Source: an uncultured Porphyromonadaceae bacterium
Lineage (GTDB): Bacteria; Bacteroidota; Bacteroidia; Bacteroidales; Muribaculaceae
NCBI GenBank assembly: GCA_900550645.1
Contig: URTA01000002.1
Location: 38,139-102,138, forward strand
Length of the DNA stretch: 64,000 nt
Direction of reading: 5' to 3'
The position numbers and the translations under genes are program-made. This document shows, one piece after another, positions 37,092 through 45,910 of this stretch (its first letter is position 1; every line of letters starts with the position of its first letter). The notes beneath the pieces were generated by a model. It saw nothing but the letters and a program-made list of their open reading frames with translations, did not search any database and was not told where the DNA came from.

Positions 37092-38621
37092 TCATTTCAC
37101 GCCGAGAGCTTTCTGTATTTCAGCGAAGTCGCTGGCATTCTTTTCTTGGTCTATGAGGGAAAGAGCTTTCTCATAGTCTGCTTTGCCGGCGGTAGCCTTG
37201 TCTGCTTCAGATGCAAGGTATACTTTGGCATCACCCAACACCTTGTAGGGCCGGTAGTTTTCAGAGTTGACGGCAGTGGCTTTCTCTGCATATACGATAG
37301 AGTTGCGTACATACTCTGTCGCTTTGGCCTTTTGGGTTTCATCGGTGTTCAGAACGCCTGCATAGTAGCAGAGCAGGGCAGTCTGGATGAGGTCATTGTA
37401 AGAGGCCTTGTCGTTTTTGCTGATGTACAGCATATATGCGTCAGCCGCTTCGTCATACTTGTTCTGCTCCAAAGGAATGAATGCCAACTGGCGATAGAAG
37501 TCAACATTTTCAGGGAACTCTATGATAGCCTCTTTCAGAACCTCTGCCGCCTCGTCATAGCGTTTTGCAGCACGCAGTTCTGCCGAAATCAGGTTGTAGT
37601 CAACCTGGCCGATAGCATTGTTCTTGGGATCAGCCATGTGTTTGCGGTAGACGTTTTCAGCGAGTTCAAGTATCTGATCTTTCATGGAATCCAGCTGTGC
37701 TGCGTTCATGAGCTGGAAGCGTCTTGCCGTGAAGTTGTCCGGGTCGGTGGCGAGAAGTTTTGTAGAGTAGTCATAGCCCTCCTGGTACTTGCCGCCGCTG
37801 AAGAGGAGCAGCAGGTAGCGGTTTTCGTCGCTCTTGAAGTGGCTGGGGTTATTGATGTACTTGCTGTACTGTTCGGCTGCGTTCTTATAGTCCTCCTTGT
37901 TGTAGTATGCCTCTGCGAGTTCGCGCTGGCCGAGAGCTGAATTCGGGTTGTTCTCGAGCAGCTTCTTTAACATGCTGATGGCAAAGTCGGGGTTGAACTT
38001 GGTGTACAGTTTTGCATACTTTACGTATGCATCTGCGGCCTTTGGATTGTATGTTGTCGCCATTTCGTAGCTTGAGGCAGCGCTGTTGCGGTCATCCTGG
38101 TCGTATGCCACGTCGCCCTCATAGATGAAAATCTCTGGTTCGTACATATTGCGTCGGCGGGCATTCTTGATAGCGTTTGCTATCTGTTTTGCATAGACAG
38201 TTGCGCCTTCTGACGAGCTCTCGTAGTATGCGCGTGCAATCGCAACCCATACGGCAGCGTCCTTCTTGTTCAGTTTTTCGGCTTTCTTGAAGTCGCTTTC
38301 AGCCTCCTTGACATTGCCGCTCTTCAGTTCGAGCGAACCCAAACCGATGTAGTTGTAGGCATAGTCAGGGTTGATGGCCACTCCCTCTTCAAAGTACTTT
38401 TTTGCTTTGGCAAGGTCTTGCTGTCTTATGGATAGCAGCCCGAGGTAGTAGTTGGCTACGGCTTTGTCCGTGCCTGGGTTGTTGTAGTTGCGTTCCAGCA
38501 GTTCCAGTGCGTTGTTGAACTGGTCTGCCTTGTAATACTCGACACCCTCCTGATGCGTCTGTGCAAAAGCACACAGCGAAGCACCTGCCATGAAGAGCGA
38601 GAAGACAAATTTGAGTTTCAT
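37092..38621 (-). CDS. Exported tetratricopeptide-repeat protein
   Basis: A 509-residue periplasmic protein with a signal peptide (MKLKFVFSLFMAGASLCAFA) and TPR repeats along most of its length (e.g. KAVANYYLGLLSIRQQDLAKAKKYFEEGVAINPDYAYNYIGLGSLELKSG). It probably scaffolds protein interactions in the envelope; no catalytic domain. It lies 200 bases downstream of the PstS-like gene and, as I recall, Bacteroidales often pair these two with ExbB/ExbD/TonB genes, which are not present here. Confidence 0.8.
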   Translation of the reverse strand: MKLKFVFSLFMAGASLCAFAQTHQEGVEYYKADQFNNALELLERNYNNPGTDKAVANYYLGLLSIRQQDLAKAKKYFEEGVAINPDYAYNYIGLGSLELKSGNVKEAESDFKKAEKLNKKDAAVWVAIARAYYESSSEGATVYAKQIANAIKNARRRNMYEPEIFIYEGDVAYDQDDRNSAASSYEMATTYNPKAADAYVKYAKLYTKFNPDFAISMLKKLLENNPNSALGQRELAEAYYNKEDYKNAAEQYSKYINNPSHFKSDENRYLLLLFSGGKYQEGYDYSTKLLATDPDNFTARRFQLMNAAQLDSMKDQILELAENVYRKHMADPKNNAIGQVDYNLISAELRAAKRYDEAAEVLKEAIIEFPENVDFYRQLAFIPLEQNKYDEAADAYMLYISKNDKASYNDLIQTALLCYYAGVLNTDETQKAKATEYVRNSIVYAEKATAVNSENYRPYKVLGDAKVYLASEADKATAGKADYEKALSLIDQEKNASDFAEIQKALGVK

Positions 38622-38821
38622 ATCCTGTGAGTTTTGTTTATTTCCTTATCAGATAACGCAGCCTGTCGCCACATATTACGCTGGTTGGTCACTTAGACGT
38701 GCGTTTGTGTGTTTGTTCCAGTTCTGCATTCTCCGTTTGCTATATAGATGCTGTTTTGTGTAAATGGTTTACAGCGTGCGGTAGTTTTGTTGCATAGGGA
38801 GCATTGTGTATGGATGTTGCG

Positions 38822-39832
38822 CTATTTTTCTATGAGGTTGATGATGCGCTGTCCCATATTGTAGGGCAGTATGCCTGTGCGCAGCATTATTTTTTGCCCG
38901 ACCGGGCCGGTCATGAATGCGAAGAAGCTGTGCATGACGGTTGAGTTAGGAGCGGTGGAGATCATGTACACCTTGCGGAACAGCGGATATTCACCGGAGG
39001 CTATGTAAGCCTGGTAGGGCTTGTAGCTGACTGTGCTGAAATCGTTGTCCTCGCAGGGGTTGCTTACTTTTATGATGTTCACCTCGCTGGTGAGTTCGGT
39101 TGCTATGGTGTCGCCTTGCACGGAGTAGTCTGCCATGCGCTTATCCATGGGGACTTTGCGGGCTGCGGAGAGGTCTTCGCCGAGCCAGCTGACGGATATG
39201 ACGCCGATTGCGTCTTTGTCCTTCTTTATATAGTCGAACACGTCAGCATTGGTCTTTGCAGCGGTAGCGTATGCGTGGTCGGAGATGTTTTGGCCTTTTG
39301 GAAGGAACTTGTCGCGCAGGTAGCTGACCGTGGACGAGCCGTTGTTGTCAAATACGAGCTTGATGCGTGTCGTGTCGTTGCTCATTACTTCGCTCCAGCG
39401 TGTGATTTCGCCCTTCAGGATGCTGCCTATTTCCTGTACGGACAGTTCCTTGACGGGGTTGTCCTTGTTGGTGATGAGGGCGACTGCATCGACGGCGATG
39501 CACTTCTGCCGCACTATGTGCTTGTGCTTGTCCTTGATGTACTGTATCTGGTCCTTGGTCAGCTCTTTGGTGACGATGATGGACTGTGTGCCGTCGCACA
39601 GCAGGGTGTCAATAGCCTCAACTTCGCTGACATAACAGGGGATAATTGATGCCTCGGGGTATGAATACTCAAACACCTCAATTTCCTCGTCGAGTATGGC
39701 TTTGAAGCCGTCGTCGCAGAATATCGTGCCGGCACCGGCGGCGTACTCGCCGCGCTTGGTCTGCTGGCATGACATTGCTGACAGTGCAAACGCCGCAAAC
39801 AGAGCGGCAAACGCCCATATTGATTTTCTCAT
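38822..39832 (-). CDS. PstS-like phosphate-binding lipoprotein
   Basis: A 336-residue type II periplasmic-binding protein. The signal peptide ends in a lipobox (LSAMSC), so it is a lipoprotein. Ligand-binding features include SIIVTKELTKDQIQYIKDKH and NNGSSTVSYLRDKF, which match the PstS-like fold. No ABC permease or ATPase is nearby, so it may be a sensor or part of a non-ABC envelope complex rather than a transporter subunit. It starts 27 bases after the small membrane protein stop. Confidence 0.82.
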   Translation of the reverse strand: MRKSIWAFAALFAAFALSAMSCQQTKRGEYAAGAGTIFCDDGFKAILDEEIEVFEYSYPEASIIPCYVSEVEAIDTLLCDGTQSIIVTKELTKDQIQYIKDKHKHIVRQKCIAVDAVALITNKDNPVKELSVQEIGSILKGEITRWSEVMSNDTTRIKLVFDNNGSSTVSYLRDKFLPKGQNISDHAYATAAKTNADVFDYIKKDKDAIGVISVSWLGEDLSAARKVPMDKRMADYSVQGDTIATELTSEVNIIKVSNPCEDNDFSTVSYKPYQAYIASGEYPLFRKVYMISTAPNSTVMHSFFAFMTGPVGQKIMLRTGILPYNMGQRIINLIEK

Positions 39833-39859
39833 TGCTCTTTTCAGTCGTTTGGATATGTG

Positions 39860-40078
39860 TCAGTTGCTGCCTTTCATGAGCCGGTAGCCACGGTAGATGC
39901 CGTAAACTACCAATACACAGCCCACTATGTATTTCACGGTTGTGTTTGTGCCGAACACGTCTACCTTGTCCATTGCTATGAGCACCCCCATGCCGAGGTA
40001 TATCAGCACCATGAATATCGCGAACCATAGGCGGAGACCCTTGGGCGATGAGTGGCGGCTCTTTTCTAAGTCCTGCAT
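39860..40078 (-). CDS. Small two-helix membrane protein
   Basis: A 72-residue protein with two membrane helices (LWFAIFMVLIYLGMGVLIAM and YIVGCVLVVYGIYRGYRLM). No family can be named. It is the first gene of the unit that continues with the PstS-like lipoprotein and the TPR protein, and has its own promoter at 40,148-40,178. Confidence 0.75.
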   Translation of the reverse strand: MQDLEKSRHSSPKGLRLWFAIFMVLIYLGMGVLIAMDKVDVFGTNTTVKYIVGCVLVVYGIYRGYRLMKGSN

Positions 40079-40147
40079 AAATGATATGTTTGTCCTATCT
40101 TACGTTCAACAATGTGGCAGTGCTTTGGTTCACTGCAAATTGCACTG

Positions 40148-40178
40148 CAAAAATAGCAAAATCCGCTGACAGGGGCAA
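40148..40178 (-). promoter_or_regulatory. Promoter of the small-membrane-protein/pstS-like/TPR unit
   Basis: Minus strand TTG (40,176-40,178), 20 bases, TATTTTTG (40,148-40,155); about 70 bases of leader to the start at 40,078. Confidence 0.6.
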
Positions 40179-40265
40179 TATCTGCGTTTGCAGCAATGGT
40201 TAATCTATGATAAACCTAATGTAATCATCATAGTGTCAGTGAGTTTACTTTGATAAACTGTTTCG

Positions 40266-40817
40266 TCAAATCAGGGCGTTCATCAGCGCGTATAGTGATA
40301 GCCCAGAGGCGGAACGTATGCCGAGTTTCTGCGAGATGTTCTTCCTGTGGGTCAGAACGGTGTTGACTGATATGTTAAGCCTGTCGGCAATTTCCTTGTT
40401 GGTCTTGCCGCGAGCGATTTCGCGTATTACATCGGTCTCGCGTTGCGAAAGGACGTTTTTGCCGGCTGTGCGGGGGCAGTAGCTGTCAGGGATTACGTCA
40501 GCAATCTTCCGCAACGTGGTTTCCGGCGCGTCGTTGATGCAGATGTGTGCAATAGACGGAATGTCTTCAGTGCGGGCGTGGCTGGTGAGCAGTACGACTT
40601 TCCCCTTTCGCGGCAGGAAGAAATTCAGGTTTGCCACAAATGTTTCCATACTGACGATGAATATGTCATGCCGCTCCGCATCACACATGAAAGAGGAGAA
40701 TGTGTCGTAGACTGCGCAATGGGTTTCGGCGGTTTCGTTCAGCCATGACTGTAACGCTCCGCCAAGCGTAGGCGGCAGTCCGCACAATGCTATATGCCTA
40801 TGGCGCAGGCGTTTCAT
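40266..40817 (-). CDS. LuxR-type HTH regulator with degenerate receiver-like N-terminus
   Basis: A 183-residue regulator. The C-terminal LuxR/FixJ HTH is clear (LSQRETDVIREIARGKTNKEIADRLNISVNTVLTHRKNISQKLG). The N-terminal ~110 residues resemble a response-regulator receiver, but I see no clear acidic pocket and phospho-Asp, so control by phosphorylation is doubtful. Its start overlaps the hemerythrin gene stop by 4 bases, tying it to that protein; it may regulate a response to oxygen or nitric oxide. Confidence 0.85.
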   Translation of the reverse strand: MKRLRHRHIALCGLPPTLGGALQSWLNETAETHCAVYDTFSSFMCDAERHDIFIVSMETFVANLNFFLPRKGKVVLLTSHARTEDIPSIAHICINDAPETTLRKIADVIPDSYCPRTAGKNVLSQRETDVIREIARGKTNKEIADRLNISVNTVLTHRKNISQKLGIRSASGLSLYALMNALI

Positions 40818-41515
40818 CTGTCGCTGTTTGCGTGCATCTTGACAAGAGGCTGCAGAATGCGCTCTCGTATGCGGTTGTTCTGTTTGATGTCCCGGCAGAG
40901 GGTGAACACTGCGCTAACTACGGCATGGCAGAGGTTCTGGTCGTATGATCCTTCGAGGTGGATGATGAAGAAACTGAGCAGGTCTTCGATTTTCTCCTCT
41001 ATCTGATGCCCGTCATAGCACTGCACGTCGCTGTATCGGCTGTTGACTTCCGATGCCGGCACTCTCTGGTTGTACAGGTCTTCGAGAAAGGGGAACAGCA
41101 TCTCGTGGTCACGGTGGATGTTGTCGAGCAGCTCGCTCTTCATCTGAAGGAAGAATTTGCGCAACAGCGTGAGTTCATAACGGAGAGCCTGGCTGTTTGT
41201 GACAAGCGAGTTGAAATGACGGTCGATGTTGGGCAGCTGAAACTGCTCGTAATACGAGTCCGTTTTGGCCAGGTAGTCGGCTATCAGTTTCAGGTTGACC
41301 GATTGCAGTGTGTTCTCCGGAAAATAGTCCTCGTTGAGGTATGTGTTTATTATTGAAATGAAGAAGACCGGGTCGATGCCATGCTTGGCACAAATCTCGT
41401 CTACTGTAGCGTCCCCCACGCCGAGGTAAATGCCGAATCGGTTTATCACGGTCAGCGTGGAGGGTTCGTGAAACAGAATGTCGCTCAGCTTGTTGTCTCT
41501 GTCGAATAAAGGCAT
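40814..41515 (-). CDS. Hemerythrin-like protein of the RIC/ScdA type
   Basis: A 233-residue protein. The N-terminal ~70 residues resemble the ScdA_N domain (LTVINRFGIYLGVGDATVDEICAKHGID) but lack the Cys-Cys pair of true RIC proteins. The rest is a hemerythrin-like four-helix bundle with candidate iron ligands in NIDRHFNSL, IHRDHEMLFPFLEDL and FFIIHLEGSY. Members bind a di-iron centre and repair Fe-S clusters or sense O2/NO. Coupled to a LuxR regulator downstream and 18 bases after the formyl-THF cyclo-ligase gene. Confidence 0.78.
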   Translation of the reverse strand: MPLFDRDNKLSDILFHEPSTLTVINRFGIYLGVGDATVDEICAKHGIDPVFFISIINTYLNEDYFPENTLQSVNLKLIADYLAKTDSYYEQFQLPNIDRHFNSLVTNSQALRYELTLLRKFFLQMKSELLDNIHRDHEMLFPFLEDLYNQRVPASEVNSRYSDVQCYDGHQIEEKIEDLLSFFIIHLEGSYDQNLCHAVVSAVFTLCRDIKQNNRIRERILQPLVKMHANSDR

Positions 41516-41533
41516 GGGAAAGAGGATTGTATG

Positions 41534-42082
41534 TTATTTTGAAATCTTGATATAGTGTTTTTGAGTGATAACCATGTCCATTGGTATGTCATGCGGCTCT
41601 GCCGGTATTTCCTCGATGAGCTGGAAGTCGTAGCCAACGCCTATTTTTGTGGCGCTGGTAGTCTGTAGCAGCCGGTCGTAGAAGCCTTTGCCGCGTCCCA
41701 GTCGGTTGCCGTTGCGGTCGAAAGCGACAGCGGGGACGATGATCAGCTCGATTTCCGAGGGGTCGGTCAGGTCATCACCTGTCGGCTCTTCGATTTGGAA
41801 TGACCCGAGTTCGAGCCGAGTCTGGTCGTAGGGCAGGATGTCGAGGTTTACGCCGTTTACGCGCGGCAGGAAGAATTTTTTGCGGCTGCTCCACTTCTTG
41901 AGGAATGCGATGGTCTGGAGTTCATCCGGAAGCGAGTGGTACATGAGTATCTTGTCTGCGAGGAGGAATGCGGCTGTCTTTTCCAGCTGCTCAAATACTT
42001 CTTCAGCTGCCGAATTTTTGTCCTCTTCCGACAGCATTGTACGCAGAGCCTTAATCTTGCGTCTTATTTCCGATTTTTCCAT
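41534..42082 (-). CDS. 5-formyltetrahydrofolate cyclo-ligase
   Basis: About 182 residues from the ATG at 42,082 (MEKSEIRRKIKALRTML); a longer frame from 42,148 lacks family similarity. It converts 5-formyl-THF to 5,10-methenyl-THF using ATP. Visible motifs are HSLPDELQT, FFLPRVNG, ELIIVPAVAFDRNGNRLGRGKGFYDRLL. It has a plausible own promoter and probably leads the hemerythrin and LuxR genes. Confidence 0.93.
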   Translation of the reverse strand: MEKSEIRRKIKALRTMLSEEDKNSAAEEVFEQLEKTAAFLLADKILMYHSLPDELQTIAFLKKWSSRKKFFLPRVNGVNLDILPYDQTRLELGSFQIEEPTGDDLTDPSEIELIIVPAVAFDRNGNRLGRGKGFYDRLLQTTSATKIGVGYDFQLIEEIPAEPHDIPMDMVITQKHYIKISK

Positions 42083-42142
42083 TGTCGTGTATGTTTGAGA
42101 GGGTGTGTCAAATCTTGAAACGTATAATCTTCGGCAGTGCGG

Positions 42143-42162
42143 GGACACGGCGTGCCGTGTCC
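42143..42162. repeat. 9-base inverted repeat between ctpA and the cyclo-ligase gene
   Basis: GGACACGGC / GCCGTGTCC separated by two bases, a near-palindrome of 20 bases. It lies between the ctpA stop and the cyclo-ligase start, just downstream of the putative -7 box, where it could be an operator or a weak terminator. No T-run follows. Confidence 0.45.
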
Positions 42163-42171
42163 GTCTGGCTG

Positions 42172-42203
42172 CAAGTATACGTATTCTGTTTATGCTGGTA
42201 CAA
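42172..42203 (-). promoter_or_regulatory. Possible promoter of the cyclo-ligase/hemerythrin/LuxR unit
   Basis: Minus strand TTG (42,201-42,203), 21 bases, TATACTTG (42,172-42,179), one mismatch from TAnnTTTG. It overlaps the end of ctpA only marginally and is followed by the inverted repeat. Confidence 0.35.
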
Positions 42204-42210
42204 CATCGTT

Positions 42211-43830
42211 CTATTTAGTTATCTGTATGGGAGACAAGCCGGCTTTCAGCAGCTTTACAGCCTTGAGAATAACCGGGTCACCCTGGTTGAGAATTTCATA
42301 GAACTGGCTGTAGCCGAGGGCATCTCGCGCTATCACGGCTTTCAGCTGGCGCAGCAGCAGTTCGCGAGACTGGTTGATGTAGTACCAGCGGGCGGGTTCG
42401 CCGTTGGTGGCTGCGAAATCCACAAAGTTGCTCAATAGCATGTCGTCGCCGGGGATGACTTTCATGAGCTGTGCTGTGGTGCTGATGTCCCGGAGCAGCG
42501 AGCGGTACCGATCTGTCAGGTCAAATGAGAATTTCTGGACCAGTCCTTGGTTCATCACGTTGATGTAATAGGTGGTGTATCCTGTGGTGTCCTGCGGAAC
42601 GAATATGTCGGGCATTATTCCTCCGCCGCCATATACTTTGCGTCCCGCACTCGTATGGAAAACCTTTGACTTGTCGAGTTTTATGCTGTCGGCACTGTAG
42701 AACTCGCCATGGTTGTAACGCTCGATGATGTCAAGCTCATACTTGCCGTCCTTGCCGCGCTTGTACTCCTTCTGTATCGAACGGCCGGAGGGTGTATAGT
42801 AGCGGGCGACGGTGAGGCGAATAGCCGAACTGTCGGGGAACACTATCTGGTTCTGCACCAAACCCTTGCCGAATGTACGGCGGCCGATTATCAGCCCACG
42901 GTCATTGTCCTGGATTGCTCCGGCGAATATCTCGGAGGCGGAAGCCGACCTTTCGTCAGTCAGCACTACAATTTCATTGTTCTGGAAGCTGCCGTTGCCG
43001 TCGCTAACGGCAACGGTTTCATTGGCTTTGTTGCGTCCCTTGGTGTAGACTATCATCTTGTCTGCCGGGAGAAACTCGTTGACCATCAGGATGGCTTGTT
43101 CCATTATGCCTCCGCTGTTGCCGCGCAGGTCAATAACAAATTTGGATGCGCCGGAAGCCTGAAGGTTGCCAAGGGCTGTGATGAAGTCGTCGGCTGTTGT
43201 CCTGGCAAACTGATTGACCTTGACATATCCGATATTCGTGTCGAGCATATATGCCGCGTCGATGCTGTTGATTGGGATGTCAGCCCGTATTACATCATAC
43301 TTGACAAGTTTGTTGACACCTTTGCGCTTGATGTCGATGACGACTTTCGAACCGTTTTCTCCTCGCAGTGTCTTGAATACAAGGTCATTGGTGACTTCGC
43401 TGCCGGTCATTGCCACGCCGTTGGCTTTTACTATACGGTCGCCGGCGAGTATGCCGACTTTTTCAGCCGGCCCTCCAGGGATTACCTCAACTACTGTAAC
43501 AGTGTCGTTCAGTATTTGGAAGGAAATGCCCACACCGCTGAACGAGCCTTCGAGGTCATCGTTGGCGGCATGGAACTCGTCTTTCGGTATATAGACGGAG
43601 TGCGGGTCGAGCGTTGCCAGTATATCGGGCAATGCGAGTTCGGCGAGGCTGTCCATATCGATTTCATCGACATACTCATTGTGTATCAGCTCGAGGACGG
43701 CGTTCAGTTTCTCGTCAGTATTCCCCTGCTTCGGGTTGCCGATGTATTTGCCGGTGAAAATGCCTACAGCCACGCCTATGGCAAGCACCACGGGTATGAC
43801 AGCATAAATCAGTCGCTTGTTATTGTTCAT
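42211..43830 (-). CDS. ctpA: S41-family carboxy-terminal processing peptidase
   Basis: Periplasmic tail-specific protease, 539 residues. It has an N-terminal signal-anchor (IYAVIPVVLAIGVAVGIFTG), a PDZ domain (GSFSGVGISFQILNDTVTVVEVIPGGPAEKVGILAGDRIV) and the peptidase core. The catalytic serine is in TDERSASASEIFAG and the lysine in RRTFGKGLVQNQ. It lies six bases after the dCMP deaminase gene and is probably in the same transcript. Confidence 0.95.
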   Translation of the reverse strand: MNNNKRLIYAVIPVVLAIGVAVGIFTGKYIGNPKQGNTDEKLNAVLELIHNEYVDEIDMDSLAELALPDILATLDPHSVYIPKDEFHAANDDLEGSFSGVGISFQILNDTVTVVEVIPGGPAEKVGILAGDRIVKANGVAMTGSEVTNDLVFKTLRGENGSKVVIDIKRKGVNKLVKYDVIRADIPINSIDAAYMLDTNIGYVKVNQFARTTADDFITALGNLQASGASKFVIDLRGNSGGIMEQAILMVNEFLPADKMIVYTKGRNKANETVAVSDGNGSFQNNEIVVLTDERSASASEIFAGAIQDNDRGLIIGRRTFGKGLVQNQIVFPDSSAIRLTVARYYTPSGRSIQKEYKRGKDGKYELDIIERYNHGEFYSADSIKLDKSKVFHTSAGRKVYGGGGIMPDIFVPQDTTGYTTYYINVMNQGLVQKFSFDLTDRYRSLLRDISTTAQLMKVIPGDDMLLSNFVDFAATNGEPARWYYINQSRELLLRQLKAVIARDALGYSQFYEILNQGDPVILKAVKLLKAGLSPIQITK

Positions 43831-43836
43831 GTTCTG

Positions 43837-44283
43837 TTATGACAGTTCTGTGTTCTCGTTTTCCGGAAGCCACACTGTTTCCACCCCTGCGGCTTCGAGC
43901 AGGTCGAGGCCGTCGCGCAGCCGGTACATTTCCCTGAATACTACGCGCCTGATGCCCGCTTGGATTATCAACTTGCTGCACTCCAGGCACGGGCTTGTGG
44001 TCACATACAGAGTGCTGCCGCTGCTGGAGTTGTTGCTTTGCGCGACTTTGGTAATGGCGTTGGCCTCTGCGTGAAGCACGTAGCGGAACGTGTCGCCGTT
44101 GCTGTCCTCGCATACGTTGGGAAAGCCTGACGGCGTGCCGTTGTAGCCGTCGGATATTATCATCTTGTCCTTGACTATCAAAGCCCCCACCTTGCGGCGA
44201 GTGCAGTATGAGTTGCCCGCCCAAATGGATGCCATATCCAGGTATCGGCGGTCAAGAACAGTTTGTTTGTCTGTATTATCCAT
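43837..44283 (-). CDS. dCMP/deoxycytidylate deaminase family protein
   Basis: A 148-residue zinc deaminase producing dUMP for thymidylate synthesis. The zinc site is formed by HAEANAIT (His with catalytic Glu) and the PCLECSKLI cysteines; the lead CTRRKVGALIVKDK is the usual ComEB/dCMP-deaminase form. Six bases upstream of ctpA. Confidence 0.94.
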   Translation of the reverse strand: MDNTDKQTVLDRRYLDMASIWAGNSYCTRRKVGALIVKDKMIISDGYNGTPSGFPNVCEDSNGDTFRYVLHAEANAITKVAQSNNSSSGSTLYVTTSPCLECSKLIIQAGIRRVVFREMYRLRDGLDLLEAAGVETVWLPENENTELS

Positions 44284-44301
44284 TTTGTAGGTTATTGTCT
44301 G

Positions 44302-45240
44302 TCAGTGTCCCATGAGGTATTTTTCGGCATCGAGAGCTGCACGGCAGCCGGTTCCGGCCGCTGATATGGCCTGACGGTAGACAGGGTCGGCGACATCGCC
44401 GGCGGCGAACACTCCCTCTACGCTGGTGCGGGTGCTTGCGCCCTTCACTTTGATATATCCCTGCTCGTCCAGTTCGATTTGGCCTCGGAATATTTCTGTG
44501 TTGGGCTTATGTCCAATGGCGAGGAAGAAGCCGTCGATTGCGATGTCGAAATGCTCTTCATTTTCGCTGCCGCGATTGCGTACCAGGTGTGCGCCCTCCA
44601 CGCCGTCTTCGCCGAAAAGCCCCTCGGTGTTGCAGTTGAAGAGTATCTCGATATTCTCGCACTCTTCGACACGGCGGGTCATTACCTTTGAAGCCCTCAG
44701 GTAGTCCTTGCGCACTATCATGTATACCTTCTTGGCGAGAGTGGCGAGGTACAGAGCCTCTTCGCAGGCAGTGTCACCGCCGCCGACAACTGCTACTGTG
44801 CGTTTGCGGTAGAAAAAGCCGTCGCAGGTGGCGCACGCGCTCACTCCCATGCCACGGTATTTCTCCTCGTCATCGAGTCCGAGGTAGCGTGCCGATGCGC
44901 CGGTGCTGATGATGACGGTATCGGCTTCTATGACATTGCCGTGGTCATCGACGCAGCGGAACGGGCGTTGGCTGAAATCGATCTCGGCAATAGCGTCTTC
45001 GCGTATTTCAGTGCCGAAGCGGAGAGCCTGACGGCGTATCTGCTCCATCATCTCTTGTCCCGTCACCCCCTCAGGATAGCCTGGGAAGTTTTCGATTTCT
45101 GTGGTCTGTGTCAGCTGGCCGCCGGGCTGCATGCCCTCGTACAGGATAGGGGAGAGGTTGGCTCGCGACGCATAGATGCCGGCAGTGTAACCGGCCGGGC
45201 CCGAGCCTATGATTAATACCTTGGTTTTTTCGGTGTTCAT
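44302..45240 (-). CDS. trxB: Thioredoxin reductase
   Basis: NADPH-dependent FAD enzyme, 312 residues. FAD loop IGSGPAGYTAGIYASRA at the N terminus, redox disulfide in ACATCDGFFYRKR (Cys136 and Cys139), NADPH loop VVGGGDTACEEALYLA, and the C-terminal GVFAAGDVADPVYRQAI. Fourteen bases downstream of lolA. Confidence 0.97.
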   Translation of the reverse strand: MNTEKTKVLIIGSGPAGYTAGIYASRANLSPILYEGMQPGGQLTQTTEIENFPGYPEGVTGQEMMEQIRRQALRFGTEIREDAIAEIDFSQRPFRCVDDHGNVIEADTVIISTGASARYLGLDDEEKYRGMGVSACATCDGFFYRKRTVAVVGGGDTACEEALYLATLAKKVYMIVRKDYLRASKVMTRRVEECENIEILFNCNTEGLFGEDGVEGAHLVRNRGSENEEHFDIAIDGFFLAIGHKPNTEIFRGQIELDEQGYIKVKGASTRTSVEGVFAAGDVADPVYRQAISAAGTGCRAALDAEKYLMGH

Positions 45241-45254
45241 CGTGTCTGTATATG

Positions 45255-45887
45255 TTAGCGCAAGTCCACTATCTTGGCTTTCGGATACTTGGACTTGGGA
45301 TATTCAAACAATGAGGAGGAGAGTTTTGTTCCTGCGACGAGCTTCGACACTGTCACATTGGTCACACCCCCCTTGCCGGTGATGACAAGGGCAGTTGGCA
45401 CCATGCGCTTGCTGTCGAGTGTCAGCACGACTTTCTTGATGCTGTTCTTGCTGCTTTTGGCTATCAGCACGAGGACAGTCTTGCCTGCTGGCTGGCTCTT
45501 GGCATACTGGGCATTGAATGACCCTGCCATAGAGGATATTATGGAGAAGGGATTGTTTTCAGCCACTTCCTGCTGTGAGGGAGTGACAATGGTTGTTTCG
45601 TTTGTGCGAGGGTTGTACGTCCACATATCCTTGCCGTTGTACCATGCGCTTGCGCCGCCGGTTATTACGGCATATTTGCCGTGGCTGTAGTAGAAATTGC
45701 CCGAGGTGTTGCCCATAGCCCCCTTGACGCTGAATGTCGCGGAGATGGTCGATGCGTTGCGGAATGATTTTGACACCCGGTTCATCAGCTGCGTTGCCGT
45801 TTCCGCGCTGTAAGCAACGGTTGCGGTGAGCAGCATGATGATTGTCAGCACATATCGTGCGATTGTTTTCTGTTTCATCTGGTTCAT
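45255..45887 (-). CDS. lolA: Outer-membrane lipoprotein carrier LolA-like protein
   Basis: A 210-residue periplasmic protein starting at the ATG 45,887 with a signal peptide (MNQMKQKTIARYVLTIIMLL...). A longer open frame upstream overlaps ftsK in another frame and is not coding. The LolA-type start ATQLMNRVSKSFRNASTISATFSVKG and the segment AWYNGKDMWTYNPRTNETTIV are visible. It would carry lipoproteins to the outer membrane. Sits 23 bases after ftsK and 14 before trxB, a gene order common in Bacteroidetes. Confidence 0.9.
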   Translation of the reverse strand: MNQMKQKTIARYVLTIIMLLTATVAYSAETATQLMNRVSKSFRNASTISATFSVKGAMGNTSGNFYYSHGKYAVITGGASAWYNGKDMWTYNPRTNETTIVTPSQQEVAENNPFSIISSMAGSFNAQYAKSQPAGKTVLVLIAKSSKNSIKKVVLTLDSKRMVPTALVITGKGGVTNVTVSKLVAGTKLSSSLFEYPKSKYPKAKIVDLR

Positions 45888-45910
45888 GATATTTTGTTGT
45901 TTTGGGAATG

